Assembly (NCBI GenBank): GCA_016183065.1
Contig: JACPFF010000001.1
Coordinates: 1 to 50,735 of the forward strand
Reading direction: 5' to 3'
Length of the DNA stretch: 50,735 bases
DNA from: Deltaproteobacteria bacterium
Lineage (GTDB): Bacteria > UBA10199 > GCA-002796325 > JACPFF01
Numbering within the stretch: the first letter of the stretch is position 1; each line of letters opens with the position of its first letter. The translations under genes and the position numbers were made by a program. The notes beneath the pieces are model-generated. The model was not told where the DNA came from. It saw nothing but the letters and a program-made list of their open reading frames with translations, and ran no database searches. Shown here piece after piece: positions 1 to 8,212 of the stretch.

Positions 1-232
1 CGAGTCCGGGCGCCCGCGAAGCGGGTGGACGAGGAAGTACCCCAGCGCGCACCGCGCGCGAGAGGGGGGGGACCCGACGGGCTTTGCCCGTTGGGGGGGC
101 AGTGGCGACGACCGAGTCCGGGCGCCCGCGAAGCGGGTGGACGAGGAAGTACCCCAGCGCGCACCGCGCGCGAGAGGGGGGGGACCCGACGGGCTTTGCC
201 CGTTGGGGGGGCGACGTGAGCCCCTGTAATAG
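1..232 (+). repeat. Hairpin-rich dispersed repeat, copy A (tandemly duplicated core)
   Basis: Two nearly identical 112-base units run from 1 to about 224. Each carries small GC-rich hairpins: CCCGC-GAA-GCGGG, GCGCGC-ACC-GCGCGC and CAACGGGC-AAA-GCCCGTTG. The block ends with GACGTGAGCCCC and TAATAG, the same terminus as the copies near 23.0, 24.5 and 41.5 kb. The left end lies outside the window, so total length is unknown. The middle G-run module is shared with copy C but replaced in copies B and D. It is non-coding here; open frames across it are a by-product of GC richness. Confidence 0.85.
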
Positions 233-257
233 ATGAACCCGCGAGTGCACACACACA

Positions 258-617
258 CTACCGCCCCAGGATCAATTTGAGCCCCACGACCAACAGCAGG
301 CCACCGAAGGCCTTGCGCAAGAGCGCACCGGAGACCAACTCGGCCAAGACCGCGCCACCCCACCCCCCCACAAAAAATCCGCCGGCAATCAGGAGTGCGG
401 CGCGGAGATCGACGTGCCCCGCCTGCCAGTAGCGCCAAGCCGCCAAGGCCCCAATGGGGAGCAACAAGGCCGCCACGGAGGTCCCTTGGGCCAGGTGTTG
501 GGGAAATTGCGCGACGTAGATCAGGAGGGGAATAATGACCACGGCCCCACCAATACCGAAGAACCCACCACAGATCCCGGCAAGGGTCCCAATGAGCAGA
601 TAGAGTAAACCATTCAT
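258..617 (-). CDS. Half-size TauE/SafE-family membrane permease
   Basis: This 119-residue hydrophobic protein looks like one repeat of the TauE/SafE (sulfite/organosulfonate exporter) family. A glycine-rich first helix (GICGGFFGIGGAVVIIPLL) is followed by three further membrane segments with Gly-rich packing. Full family members carry two such halves (about 250 residues), so this protein would have to dimerise to make a complete channel. Start is ATG at 617, preceded by GGGGAAT. It stands alone, divergent from the EIIA gene. Substrate cannot be told from sequence; export of a small anion is the family's usual role. Confidence 0.85.
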   Translation of the reverse strand: MNGLLYLLIGTLAGICGGFFGIGGAVVIIPLLIYVAQFPQHLAQGTSVAALLLPIGALAAWRYWQAGHVDLRAALLIAGGFFVGGWGGAVLAELVSGALLRKAFGGLLLVVGLKLILGR

Positions 618-681
618 ATCATTCCCCTTTTCCGAAGCGTTTTATCATGATCTCCGCGGGGACGCAAGATTGTGGAAGCCT

Positions 682-710
682 TTGACAACCTCAGGGCCCC
701 ATGCTAGCCC
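682..710 (+). promoter_or_regulatory. Possible sigma-70 promoter for the EIIA-permease operon
   Basis: A perfect TTGACA (682-687) lies about 55 bases before the ATG of the EIIA-like gene, with TG at 702-703 and a poor -10 match (TAGCCC) after a 17-base spacer. The -35 box is good and the -10 weak, so the site is tentative. Confidence 0.3.
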
Positions 711-740
711 GACCGGCGTTTTCCCTCCAAAGGCTTACGT

Positions 741-1256
741 ATGTTGTGTCACTATTTATCGCCGCACCTGATTCTCTGTCCCTCGACAGCAACCACAAAA
801 CACGAGGTGATAGAGACCCTGACCCATGCCCTGGCCGAGCGCCACCACCTCAAGCATGAACGGAAGATCCTGCAGGCGATCCTGGCCCGTGAAGAGGTTG
901 GATCGACCTTTCTTCCAATTGGTGTGGCCATTCCCCATGCCCGGTACAAAGAGGTGGAGGAGATCAAGATGGTGATGGGCATTCTCCCCACCGGCTTGGT
1001 GGAGGATGCCGAGGGGATCGCGGATCCCATTCATATTGTCGCCCTCTTTATCTCACCAGCAGCCGAGGAAAATTTTGGCCGTCATCTCAAACTCCTTGCG
1101 CGTATTGGTGCCATCTTCCGCAGTCGGGCCATTGTCGAGGAAACCGCAGCGGCCCCGGACGCGGAGACGGCCTTTCGGCTCCTGCAACGGTTTGAGCGCG
1201 AGGCCGAGGAATTGCAGTCGCAGGCGCAACGAGACCAGTACCAGGAACACGCGTGA
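741..1256 (+). CDS. PTS EIIA-like protein (fructose/Ntr type)
   Basis: The 171-residue cytoplasmic protein has the EIIA(Fru/Ntr) fold. The phospho-acceptor histidine sits in GVAIPHA (His66), and a C-terminal region (LLARIGAIFRS) is typical of the family. It has no EIIB or EIIC partner nearby. Its GTGA stop/start overlap with a permease gene suggests a regulatory phospho-relay role, as for PtsN controlling transporters, rather than sugar import. The C-terminal 20 residues are rich in Glu and Gln. Family assignment is firm; the idea that it controls the neighbouring permease is inference from translational coupling. Confidence 0.9.
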   Translation: MLCHYLSPHLILCPSTATTKHEVIETLTHALAERHHLKHERKILQAILAREEVGSTFLPIGVAIPHARYKEVEEIKMVMGILPTGLVEDAEGIADPIHIVALFISPAAEENFGRHLKLLARIGAIFRSRAIVEETAAAPDAETAFRLLQRFEREAEELQSQAQRDQYQEHA

Positions 1257-3265
1257 TTCGCACATCAGTGCCATTCGAAAATCCCCTGCGACGCACCACC
1301 ACTGCCGTGATCATTACCACGGCCATGCTCTCATTCATCAGCTACTGGCGGGCTGCATCGGTGGTGTTGTGCGACATGGCCTCGTCGGCCTACTATGCCT
1401 GCGGCATCGCCGAGAAGTCCATCGGCAAGGCGGCCCCGTGGTTCGTCATCTTTATCATGCTCTTTTCCATGGGCGTCCGGTTGGTCTATCTCGAATCGTG
1501 CGGCATGTTTGTCCGTGGTGGCGTCTACCGCACGGTGAAGGCCGCGATCGGCAGCCCGTTGGCAAAATTCGCGGTCTCCGCGCTGATCTTCGACTATATG
1601 CTCACCGGCCCGATCAGCGCCGTCTCCGCCGCCCAGTACCTGATCCATTTCTTGAATGAGACGGCACGGCTGAGTGGTTATGGCTATATCCAGTTCCCCG
1701 AGCAGACAACCATGCTCATTGCCATCGCCATCATCGCCTATTTCTGGCGGAAAAATGTGATTGGCATCGGTGAGAGCAGTACCAAGGCCCTCCGGATCAT
1801 GCAGACCACCACCGTCATGATGGTGGTGCTCCTCATCTGGAGCGTGATCACGCTCCTCCTCCATCCGGCACCGCTCCCCCCGCTTACCCCCGTGATCCAT
1901 GAACATGCCCTCGGATGGCTCTCCGGCCTCGATTGGCACCAGACCATCCCTGCGGTAGGGATTGCCATCGCGCTGGGCCACTCCATGCTCGCCATGAGCG
2001 GCGAAGAGACCCTCGCGCAGGTCTACCGCGAAATCGCGGCCCCAAAGGTCCGTAACCTGAAACGGGTCGCCACCATCATGGCCATTTACACCTTCACCCT
2101 GACCGGCATCATCTCGTTTCTCGCGGTGATGATTATTCCGGACGGGGTCCGCGGGAGCTACACGGACAATCTCCTCTCCGGCCTGGCCATGCACGTGGTC
2201 GGTCCCACGCCGGTGAAACTCGCACTGCAGGCCTTTGTCGTGCTCGTTGGCGTCCTGATCCTCTCGGGTGCCGCCAACACCTCCTTTGTCGGCGCCAACG
2301 GGACGTTGAGTCGTGTGGCGGAGGACGGCATTCTCCCCCAGTGGTTGCGGCATCCCCATCGCACCTATGGGACGACGAGTCGCATGTTCAACGTGATTGC
2401 CATGGTCCAGATCGCGATTGTGCTCCTGTCACAAGGGGACATCTTTCTGCTCGGCGAGGCCTATGCCTTCGGCGTCATCTGGAGTTTCGTCTTCCAGACG
2501 GTGTCAATCATGGTGCTGCGCTGGAAGGATGCGAGCACACGCCTCTATCGGGCGCCCCTCAATGTCCGTTTTGGGCGATACGAGTTTCCCCTCGGCATCG
2601 CGCTCATTTCGGGAGTCCTGTTGGTGATTGCCGTCGCCAATTTTTTTACGAAAACGACGGCCACGAAATTTGGCGTCCTCTTTACGACGGTCTGTTTTCT
2701 CGGGATCACGTGGTCGGAACGATATCATAAACGGCGTTTTGCCGGCACGCCGCCGCATCTGGAACGGGTCAATCTCGCCTTTGCACAGAGTGCAACGCGG
2801 GAGAGTTGCGGGCTGATCCGCAAACATTGTCTCCTCTGTGCAGTGCACGATCCGAACAATCTGACACACTTTCGCCAGACCGCCGAACGGATCGATCCGA
2901 AGACCACGGACATCATTGTCGTCTCGGTCAAGGGGAGCTATGTCCCCGCCGAAGGTGGCAACATTGCCGAACTCCCGCTCGATGAGCAGCTCTTGATCAC
3001 GAATGTCGTGGCCATTGCGGAAAAGGTCGGCGTACATGTGAATCCGCTGATCATCCCGGCCGAAAACGCGATTTATGCCATCGCGAAAGTTGCCTTCGAT
3101 CTCGGTGCCGAGGAGATCATCCTCGGCCGCTCCGGGAAGACACGGCCGGAGATCCAACTCGAGAAGGTTGCCATGGCCTGGGGCTATGCCTCTGCAGAAC
3201 AACCCCGTCGCATGGTGTTGCGGGTGATCTGGCCCCAGCATGAGGTCAAAGCCGAGTTGGGATAG
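1253..3265 (+). CDS. APC-family permease with C-terminal USP-like domain
   Basis: The 670-residue protein begins at a GTG that overlaps the stop of the EIIA gene. About 12 membrane helices fill residues 15-490, with the small-residue motifs of the amino acid-polyamine-cation superfamily. One example is SALIFDYMLTGPISAVSAAQY. From about residue 510 a soluble domain follows. Its end (DLGAEEIILGRSGKT) resembles the nucleotide-binding loop G-x2-G-x9-G[ST] of universal stress proteins. Such APC-USP fusions are known in bacteria and archaea. Import of an amino acid is likely; the substrate is unknown. The soluble tail probably senses ATP or AMP and gates transport (inference). Confidence 0.9.
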   Translation: MIRTSVPFENPLRRTTTAVIITTAMLSFISYWRAASVVLCDMASSAYYACGIAEKSIGKAAPWFVIFIMLFSMGVRLVYLESCGMFVRGGVYRTVKAAIGSPLAKFAVSALIFDYMLTGPISAVSAAQYLIHFLNETARLSGYGYIQFPEQTTMLIAIAIIAYFWRKNVIGIGESSTKALRIMQTTTVMMVVLLIWSVITLLLHPAPLPPLTPVIHEHALGWLSGLDWHQTIPAVGIAIALGHSMLAMSGEETLAQVYREIAAPKVRNLKRVATIMAIYTFTLTGIISFLAVMIIPDGVRGSYTDNLLSGLAMHVVGPTPVKLALQAFVVLVGVLILSGAANTSFVGANGTLSRVAEDGILPQWLRHPHRTYGTTSRMFNVIAMVQIAIVLLSQGDIFLLGEAYAFGVIWSFVFQTVSIMVLRWKDASTRLYRAPLNVRFGRYEFPLGIALISGVLLVIAVANFFTKTTATKFGVLFTTVCFLGITWSERYHKRRFAGTPPHLERVNLAFAQSATRESCGLIRKHCLLCAVHDPNNLTHFRQTAERIDPKTTDIIVVSVKGSYVPAEGGNIAELPLDEQLLITNVVAIAEKVGVHVNPLIIPAENAIYAIAKVAFDLGAEEIILGRSGKTRPEIQLEKVAMAWGYASAEQPRRMVLRVIWPQHEVKAELG

Positions 3266-3313
3266 AGGAAATGTGCGGACGGCGCGCCACGCGGCCTCGT
3301 CGCGGATACACCA

Positions 3314-4417
3314 TCATGCATCGCCCATGCAGGTCCCGACCGCGCGGGCGGCGCGCAGGATGGGGGCATCGCGTGGGACCTGACGCTGGTGATGGGCGAC
3401 TTTTTCAATGCCGACATGGCAGATGACCCCATGCTGCAGGGCCACCATCTGGTTCCATCTCCCCTCCACGACCAGCTGTACCGCATGCTGCCCGAAGACC
3501 GTGGCCAGCACCCGATCGAAGGCGCACGGCGTCCCACCCCGCTGGACATGGCCGAGGATCGTGCTGCGACACTCCAGCCCCGTGGCCTCGGAGAGCTGTC
3601 GTGCGAGCACGGTACTGACACCACCCAAACGGATCGGGTCGGGACTCTCAGGGACAATGCTCTCCACGACGACCTGCCCGTCCACGGGGCGCGCCCCTTC
3701 GGCGACGGCAATGATCGTGAAATTCTTCCGGTGCTCGGCGCGCGCCTGGCAACAGCGATAAACGGCCTCGGGGTGATACGGGATCTCGGGTATCAAAATG
3801 ACATCAGCGCCGCTGGCAATGCCCGCATGGAGCGCCAGCCATCCGGCATTGCGTCCCATGGTCTCCACCAGCATCACGCGGTGATGGCTCGCCGCCGTCG
3901 TATGAATGCGATCCAGCGCCTCGGTCGCGACTTCCACGGCCGTCTGGAATCCAAAGGTCAGATCGGTATGCCTCAGGTCATTGTCGATCGTCTTCGGCAC
4001 GCCGATCATCCGTACCCCATGCTGCATGAGACGCGCGGCACCGGACATCGATCCATCGCCGCCGATGACAATGACCGCCTCGAGCCCCCGCGCCGCAATG
4101 TGTTCGAGCACGCGGGGCGTCACATCTTCGACAATGGGATCGCCGTTGGCGTCACGGCCGGTCACAAACCGGTCAGGGACGGCCTTGTTGGAGGTCCCCA
4201 GAATGGTCCCACCCTGCGTCAGGATATTGGAGACGTCGTTGGCGGTGAGCTCGTGCATCCGATCCTCGATCAGACCAAGAAAACCGTCGGCAATGCCATA
4301 GACCTCCATGCCATATTCAAGAATGGCACTCTTGGCGACCGCACGAATCACGGCATTGAGGCCCGCGCAATCGCCGCCACCCGTCAGCACCCCGATGCGT
4401 CGTAGTCGTTGTCTCAT
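3314..4417 (-). CDS. pfkA: 6-phosphofructokinase (group III-like)
   Basis: This enzyme phosphorylates fructose 6-phosphate in glycolysis. The 367-residue protein starts with the phosphate-donor loop GVLTGGGDCAGLN (residues 9-21). It has IGGDGS (118-123), PKTIDND (141-147, catalytic Asp) and ETMGRNAGW (185-193). The donor-selecting positions are mixed. Gly122 (the GGDG form) is the ATP type, whereas Lys142 in PKTIDND is usual in PPi-linked and group III enzymes. Start is the second of two ATGs, since GGGAGGA is spaced better to it. It is transcribed divergently from the PBP gene, with about 65 bases between them. Confidence 0.95.
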   Translation of the reverse strand: MRQRLRRIGVLTGGGDCAGLNAVIRAVAKSAILEYGMEVYGIADGFLGLIEDRMHELTANDVSNILTQGGTILGTSNKAVPDRFVTGRDANGDPIVEDVTPRVLEHIAARGLEAVIVIGGDGSMSGAARLMQHGVRMIGVPKTIDNDLRHTDLTFGFQTAVEVATEALDRIHTTAASHHRVMLVETMGRNAGWLALHAGIASGADVILIPEIPYHPEAVYRCCQARAEHRKNFTIIAVAEGARPVDGQVVVESIVPESPDPIRLGGVSTVLARQLSEATGLECRSTILGHVQRGGTPCAFDRVLATVFGQHAVQLVVEGRWNQMVALQHGVICHVGIEKVAHHQRQVPRDAPILRAARAVGTCMGDA

Positions 4418-4482
4418 CATGCTCCTCCCGTTCCATGATTTGCCACCCGCGCCGGCATCTGCTAGTGTGGACGGCACTACTC

Positions 4483-6798
4483 ATGCGCTGGTCGAACCAA
4501 CAGAAACCACAACGGAAAAAATCTCCCCTGCGTGATCGGATCCGCCGCCTTGTCCGTCTCGTCAAATGGGGCGGTGGACTGCTGATCGTTCTCGGCATTG
4601 CCGGCGCATGGTATACACACCGCCTCAGCCGTTTTGCGGAGCAGCAGTTCAGCCGGTCCTTTCGCTGGGATATCCCGTCGAAAATCTATTCCGATGTGGA
4701 ATACCTCTTTCCGGGCCTCGATATCAAGCGGCGCCGTCTTCAGGAAAAGCTTGATCGCCTCGGGTACCGCAACACCGGTGATGGCATCCATTCACCGGGC
4801 GATTACGCAATGCGACCCAATGGGATCGAGATCTTTCTCCATCATTTCGATTATCCCCTCCAGAAGTTCGAAGGCTTTCCCGTGCGTATTGCCGTATCGG
4901 GATCGGTCATCGATCATATCGGGCGGATCGATTCCGGTGAGCGCATCGCGACCATGCGGCTCGAGCCGGAATTGATTGCAACCCTCTTTGATGACACCAT
5001 GGAAGATCGCTCCCTGGTCACGCTCCAGGAAGTCCCGGATGCCTGTCTCCAGTCGATCATTCTCGTCGAGGACGAGCGGTTTTTCCGCCATCACGGCATC
5101 GATCCGAAGGGGATTGCACGCGCCTTTTTTGCGAACGTGCGCGCCTTGCGCATTGCGCAAGGGGGATCGACGCTGACGCAACAGTTGGTCAAAAATTATT
5201 TTCTCGATAGCGAGCGATCCTTTCAGCGCAAGATCAAAGAGGCCATCATTGCCCTGATCATTGAACAAAAACATTCGAAAGGTGAGATTCTCGAGGCCTA
5301 TCTCAATGAAATTTATCTCGGACAGCGGGGTGCCAGCAGTGTCTTTGGTTTCGGGGAGGCCGCCCGTCTCTATTTTGCCAAGGAGGCCCGCCAGCTGACG
5401 GCCGGAGAGTGTGCCCTCCTTGCCGGCATGATCCGGGCACCGAACCGGTATTCACCCTTTCGCGATAAGGATGCCGCAGCACAACGCCGCAACTTCGTGC
5501 TGAATCGGCTGCACGAGGCCGCATTGGTCGATGATACCGTCTACCACAGCGCAATCACCGAACCATTGATCCTCCCGAAACAGCGCGAACGACTCACCAA
5601 TGCCCCCTATTTTATCGATTTTGTCCGGACGCAGCTCCGAGAGCTCTATCCGGACACGCAGTTGAGCGCCGAGGGGTTGCGCATTTTCACGACCCTCGAC
5701 ATGACGAATCAATTGATCGCCGAACAGGCTGTGTCGAACGGCGTGGCAACCCTTGAGAAGGACTATGCCACCCTCCTCCCGAAGGATCATGCCGGGAAAC
5801 TGCAAGGTGCACTGATCAACATCCAACCGCAAACCGGCTATATCCGCAGTCTTGTCGGCGGCAGGGGCTATCTCGACACGCAGTTCAACCGCGTGGTACA
5901 GAGTCAGCGACAACCGGGATCGATTTTCAAACCATTCGTCTATTTGACCGCATTCGACCCCCACCGCGGCGAAGAGGTCGTGGCCCCGACCTCCTATATC
6001 TACGACGTCGGCTTTCAGGTGCAGTCCGGTGGAAAGCCGTGGACCCCGCATAACTATGATAAAAAAGAGCATGGTCCGGTGTCCGTCCGCGAGGCCTTGA
6101 TGAAGAGTTATAATATCGCGACGGCCCGGCTGGCCATCGATGTGGGACTCAACAATGTGGTGAAGACGGCCCGCGATGCGGGCATTGAAGCGGATTTGCA
6201 GGCCGTCCCCGCACTGGCGTTGGGGGCGTTCGAGGTCTCACCGCTCGAGATAGCCTCGGCCTATACCATCTTTGCCAACAACGGCATCCGCGCGGAACCG
6301 CTCTCGCTGATCCATGTCGTGGCTGCCGACGGCACCACGCTGAAACGGAAGTCGATCGAGATGAAGCGGCGTTTTGATCCTGGTCCGGTCTATCTGGTCA
6401 CGCAGGTGCTGAAAGATGTCTTCAATGGCGGTACGGCCTCATCAGCCCGCCAAATGGGCTTTCACGGCATTGCCGCGGGGAAAACCGGCACGACCAACAA
6501 TTACCGCGATGCCTGGTTCGTCGGATTCACCCCCGACCAACTGACACTGACGTGGGTGGGATACGATGACAACGCCACCATGAACATGAGTGGCGCGCGG
6601 GGAGCCCTTCCCATGTGGGTCCACTATATGCGAGAGGCCGTGGGGGACTCGCAGCAGGAATTCCCGGTCCCCAATAATGTTGTGTTGGTGAAAATCGACC
6701 CCGAGTCAGGAAAAGCCTGGACAAAACGGTGTCCGCAGTCCATTTTCGCCCCTTTCGTGGAGGGGAGCGAGCCAACGGAGCACTGCCCCTTGCATTGA
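4483..6798 (+). CDS. Bifunctional peptidoglycan synthase, PBP1B type
   Basis: It polymerises lipid II into glycan strands and cross-links them in the periplasm. The 771-residue protein has a basic cytoplasmic tail, one anchor helix (about 28-46), a UB2H-like segment (IYSDVEYLFPGLDIKRRRL), a GT51 transglycosylase and a transpeptidase. The transglycosylase shows EDERFFRHHGID near residue 195 and GGSTLTQQLVKN near 227. The transpeptidase has Ser480-x-x-Lys483, Ser542-Tyr-Asn and Lys667-Thr-Gly. All catalytic motifs are intact. The UB2H-like segment points to MrcB rather than PBP1A. Start at 4483 is chosen because it keeps a normal short tail; an upstream in-frame ATG at 4435 would overlap the pfkA leader. 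The next gene encodes a TPR lipoprotein 17 bases on, a possible partner. Confidence 0.95.
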   Translation: MRWSNQQKPQRKKSPLRDRIRRLVRLVKWGGGLLIVLGIAGAWYTHRLSRFAEQQFSRSFRWDIPSKIYSDVEYLFPGLDIKRRRLQEKLDRLGYRNTGDGIHSPGDYAMRPNGIEIFLHHFDYPLQKFEGFPVRIAVSGSVIDHIGRIDSGERIATMRLEPELIATLFDDTMEDRSLVTLQEVPDACLQSIILVEDERFFRHHGIDPKGIARAFFANVRALRIAQGGSTLTQQLVKNYFLDSERSFQRKIKEAIIALIIEQKHSKGEILEAYLNEIYLGQRGASSVFGFGEAARLYFAKEARQLTAGECALLAGMIRAPNRYSPFRDKDAAAQRRNFVLNRLHEAALVDDTVYHSAITEPLILPKQRERLTNAPYFIDFVRTQLRELYPDTQLSAEGLRIFTTLDMTNQLIAEQAVSNGVATLEKDYATLLPKDHAGKLQGALINIQPQTGYIRSLVGGRGYLDTQFNRVVQSQRQPGSIFKPFVYLTAFDPHRGEEVVAPTSYIYDVGFQVQSGGKPWTPHNYDKKEHGPVSVREALMKSYNIATARLAIDVGLNNVVKTARDAGIEADLQAVPALALGAFEVSPLEIASAYTIFANNGIRAEPLSLIHVVAADGTTLKRKSIEMKRRFDPGPVYLVTQVLKDVFNGGTASSARQMGFHGIAAGKTGTTNNYRDAWFVGFTPDQLTLTWVGYDDNATMNMSGARGALPMWVHYMREAVGDSQQEFPVPNNVVLVKIDPESGKAWTKRCPQSIFAPFVEGSEPTEHCPLH

Positions 6799-6815
6799 AA
6801 ATGGAGGCGTGAGGA

Positions 6816-7316
6816 ATGGATATGAAACACGTCGGGATCAGTGCCCTGATCGGTCTTCTCCTTTTCCCCAGCTGCAGCTGGTATGAACGGACCGCGGGGA
6901 AGATGCGGAAAAAAGAGGGCGGAACGACCTACACCAAGCAGGTACCGGGCGAGAAAGGCCCGGTCAAACTGGAAGTCCAGAAACTCGAGGGGACAAACCT
7001 CGCGACCATTCAGTCGCCGCAGCGGGCGGCCTCGATGCGCGTGGTCGACCAGGGGCGCGGTGAGTTGTCGCGCGGCCAACTCGATGCCGCGCTCCAGACC
7101 TTTCAGGAGGCCGTGACTCTCGATGGAAGCAACGGTGTTGCCTACTATTATCTTGCCCGCGCGCACTACCAGCTCGGCCACCATGAGCAGGCGATGGGAC
7201 TCCTTGAGCGCGCCGAGGCACTCCTCGGAAAGAACGCGGGGTGGGAGCTGACGATTGAGGCCTTGCGCGAAATGATCCGCAACGAGGCCGACGGGACCAA
7301 TCCGGGGGCCACATGA
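6816..7316 (+). CDS. TPR-containing (lipo)protein
   Basis: The 166-residue protein starts 17 bases after the PBP1B gene, with GGAGG upstream. A hydrophobic N-terminus ends in LLLFPSCSW, so Cys20 is a plausible lipidation site, although Phe and Pro before it make a poor lipobox. Residues 70-150 form TPR-like helix pairs (RGQLDAALQTFQEAVTL, then YYYLARAHYQLGHHEQA). Its stop overlaps the start of the next gene (ATGA). The position suggests an envelope scaffold or an activator of the synthase, by analogy with Lpo lipoproteins. That is inference; no Lpo signature is visible. Confidence 0.8.
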   Translation: MDMKHVGISALIGLLLFPSCSWYERTAGKMRKKEGGTTYTKQVPGEKGPVKLEVQKLEGTNLATIQSPQRAASMRVVDQGRGELSRGQLDAALQTFQEAVTLDGSNGVAYYYLARAHYQLGHHEQAMGLLERAEALLGKNAGWELTIEALREMIRNEADGTNPGAT

Positions 7317-7879
7317 GTATTGTGACCAGGCAGGGGGATCGCGGAACGACCCGTTTTTTCTCCGGAGAAGAAGTGAGCAAATCGCATCCCCGTCTTGCGG
7401 CCTATGGCACGCTCGATGAGCTCGTCTCGGCGCTCGGGCTGGCGCGGAGCCTGTGTGCGGCCCCCGCAGTACAAGGGACCGTGCATGCCCTGCAATTGGA
7501 GCTCTTTCAATTGGGGACCGAGCTGGCGACCCCCGATGTGGCCAATGCCCCGATGACCGTGGAACCGATCGCGGCCGCGCATGTCACGGCGCTCGACATG
7601 ATTGCCACCGACCTCGAGGGGGAGATGACCCTGCCGCGTGCGTTTGTGATCCCCGGGAGCTCCGCCGGTGGCGCAGCACTCGACGTGGCCCGCAGCGTCT
7701 GCCGCCGATTGGAGCGTTGCATAGCCGTGCTACGCGAGGTGGAGGGTTATGATAATGCCGAGGCCTTTCGATATATCAACCGGTTGTCCGATGTCCTCTT
7801 TCTCCTGGCGCGCACCGAAGAATTCGCGGCGGGGGTCGATTACGATACCGTGCCGCGCCGAAAGGATCGGTCCACATGA
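7313..7879 (+). CDS. Cob(I)alamin adenosyltransferase, PduO type
   Basis: It transfers the adenosyl group of ATP to reduced corrinoid, making adenosylcobalamin. The 188-residue protein shows the ATP-binding N-terminus (TRQGDRGTTRFFSG), the family motif SKSHPRLAAYGTLDEL, and the C-terminal PGSSAGGAALDVARSVCRR with its conserved arginines. Length matches the PduO/MMAB family. It overlaps both neighbours by ATGA junctions, so it is co-translated with the TPR lipoprotein and cutA. No cobalamin-dependent enzyme is present in the window. Confidence 0.93.
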   Translation: MSIVTRQGDRGTTRFFSGEEVSKSHPRLAAYGTLDELVSALGLARSLCAAPAVQGTVHALQLELFQLGTELATPDVANAPMTVEPIAAAHVTALDMIATDLEGEMTLPRAFVIPGSSAGGAALDVARSVCRRLERCIAVLREVEGYDNAEAFRYINRLSDVLFLLARTEEFAAGVDYDTVPRRKDRST

Positions 7880-8202
7880 CGACCGCAGGTCCTCTCTCAT
7901 GCGTGGTCGCGCTGACGACCTGTGCCACGCATGCAGAGGCCACCACCATCGCTACGGCGCTCGTGGACGAGCGCCTCGTCGCGTGTGTCAACATCATCCC
8001 GACGGTTGAATCGATCTATCGATGGGAGAATCGTCTCTGTCATGAAACAGAATGGTTGTTGATGATGAAACTCCCGCAGTCCAATTGCCCGGCACTCAAA
8101 AACCGCCTCCCGGCACTCCACAGCTACGAGTGCCCAGAACTGATCATCGTGTCGATTACTGACGGCCTACCAGCCTATTTGCAGTGGGTGGGAACACCGT
8201 AG
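7876..8202 (+). CDS. cutA: Divalent-cation tolerance protein CutA
   Basis: This 108-residue protein is a member of the trimeric CutA1 family. Recognisable segments are VALTTCATHAEA, LVDERLVACVNIIP, IYRWENRL and ECPELIIVSITDGLPAYLQW. The conserved Cys of ACVNI and the Trp and Glu of YRWEN are kept. Its molecular role is unsettled; copper tolerance in E. coli gave the name. It is the last gene of the operon that starts with PBP1B, and its start overlaps the previous stop (ATGA). It converges on mutY with only 10 bases between. Confidence 0.92.
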   Translation: MTTAGPLSCVVALTTCATHAEATTIATALVDERLVACVNIIPTVESIYRWENRLCHETEWLLMMKLPQSNCPALKNRLPALHSYECPELIIVSITDGLPAYLQWVGTP

Positions 8203-8212
8203 CATCGCACAA

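Noticed and set aside
1331-2359. A 342-codon antisense frame over the APC permease
   Set aside because: His/Asp/Gly-rich composition typical of antisense shadows in GC-rich DNA; the + strand permease is certain.
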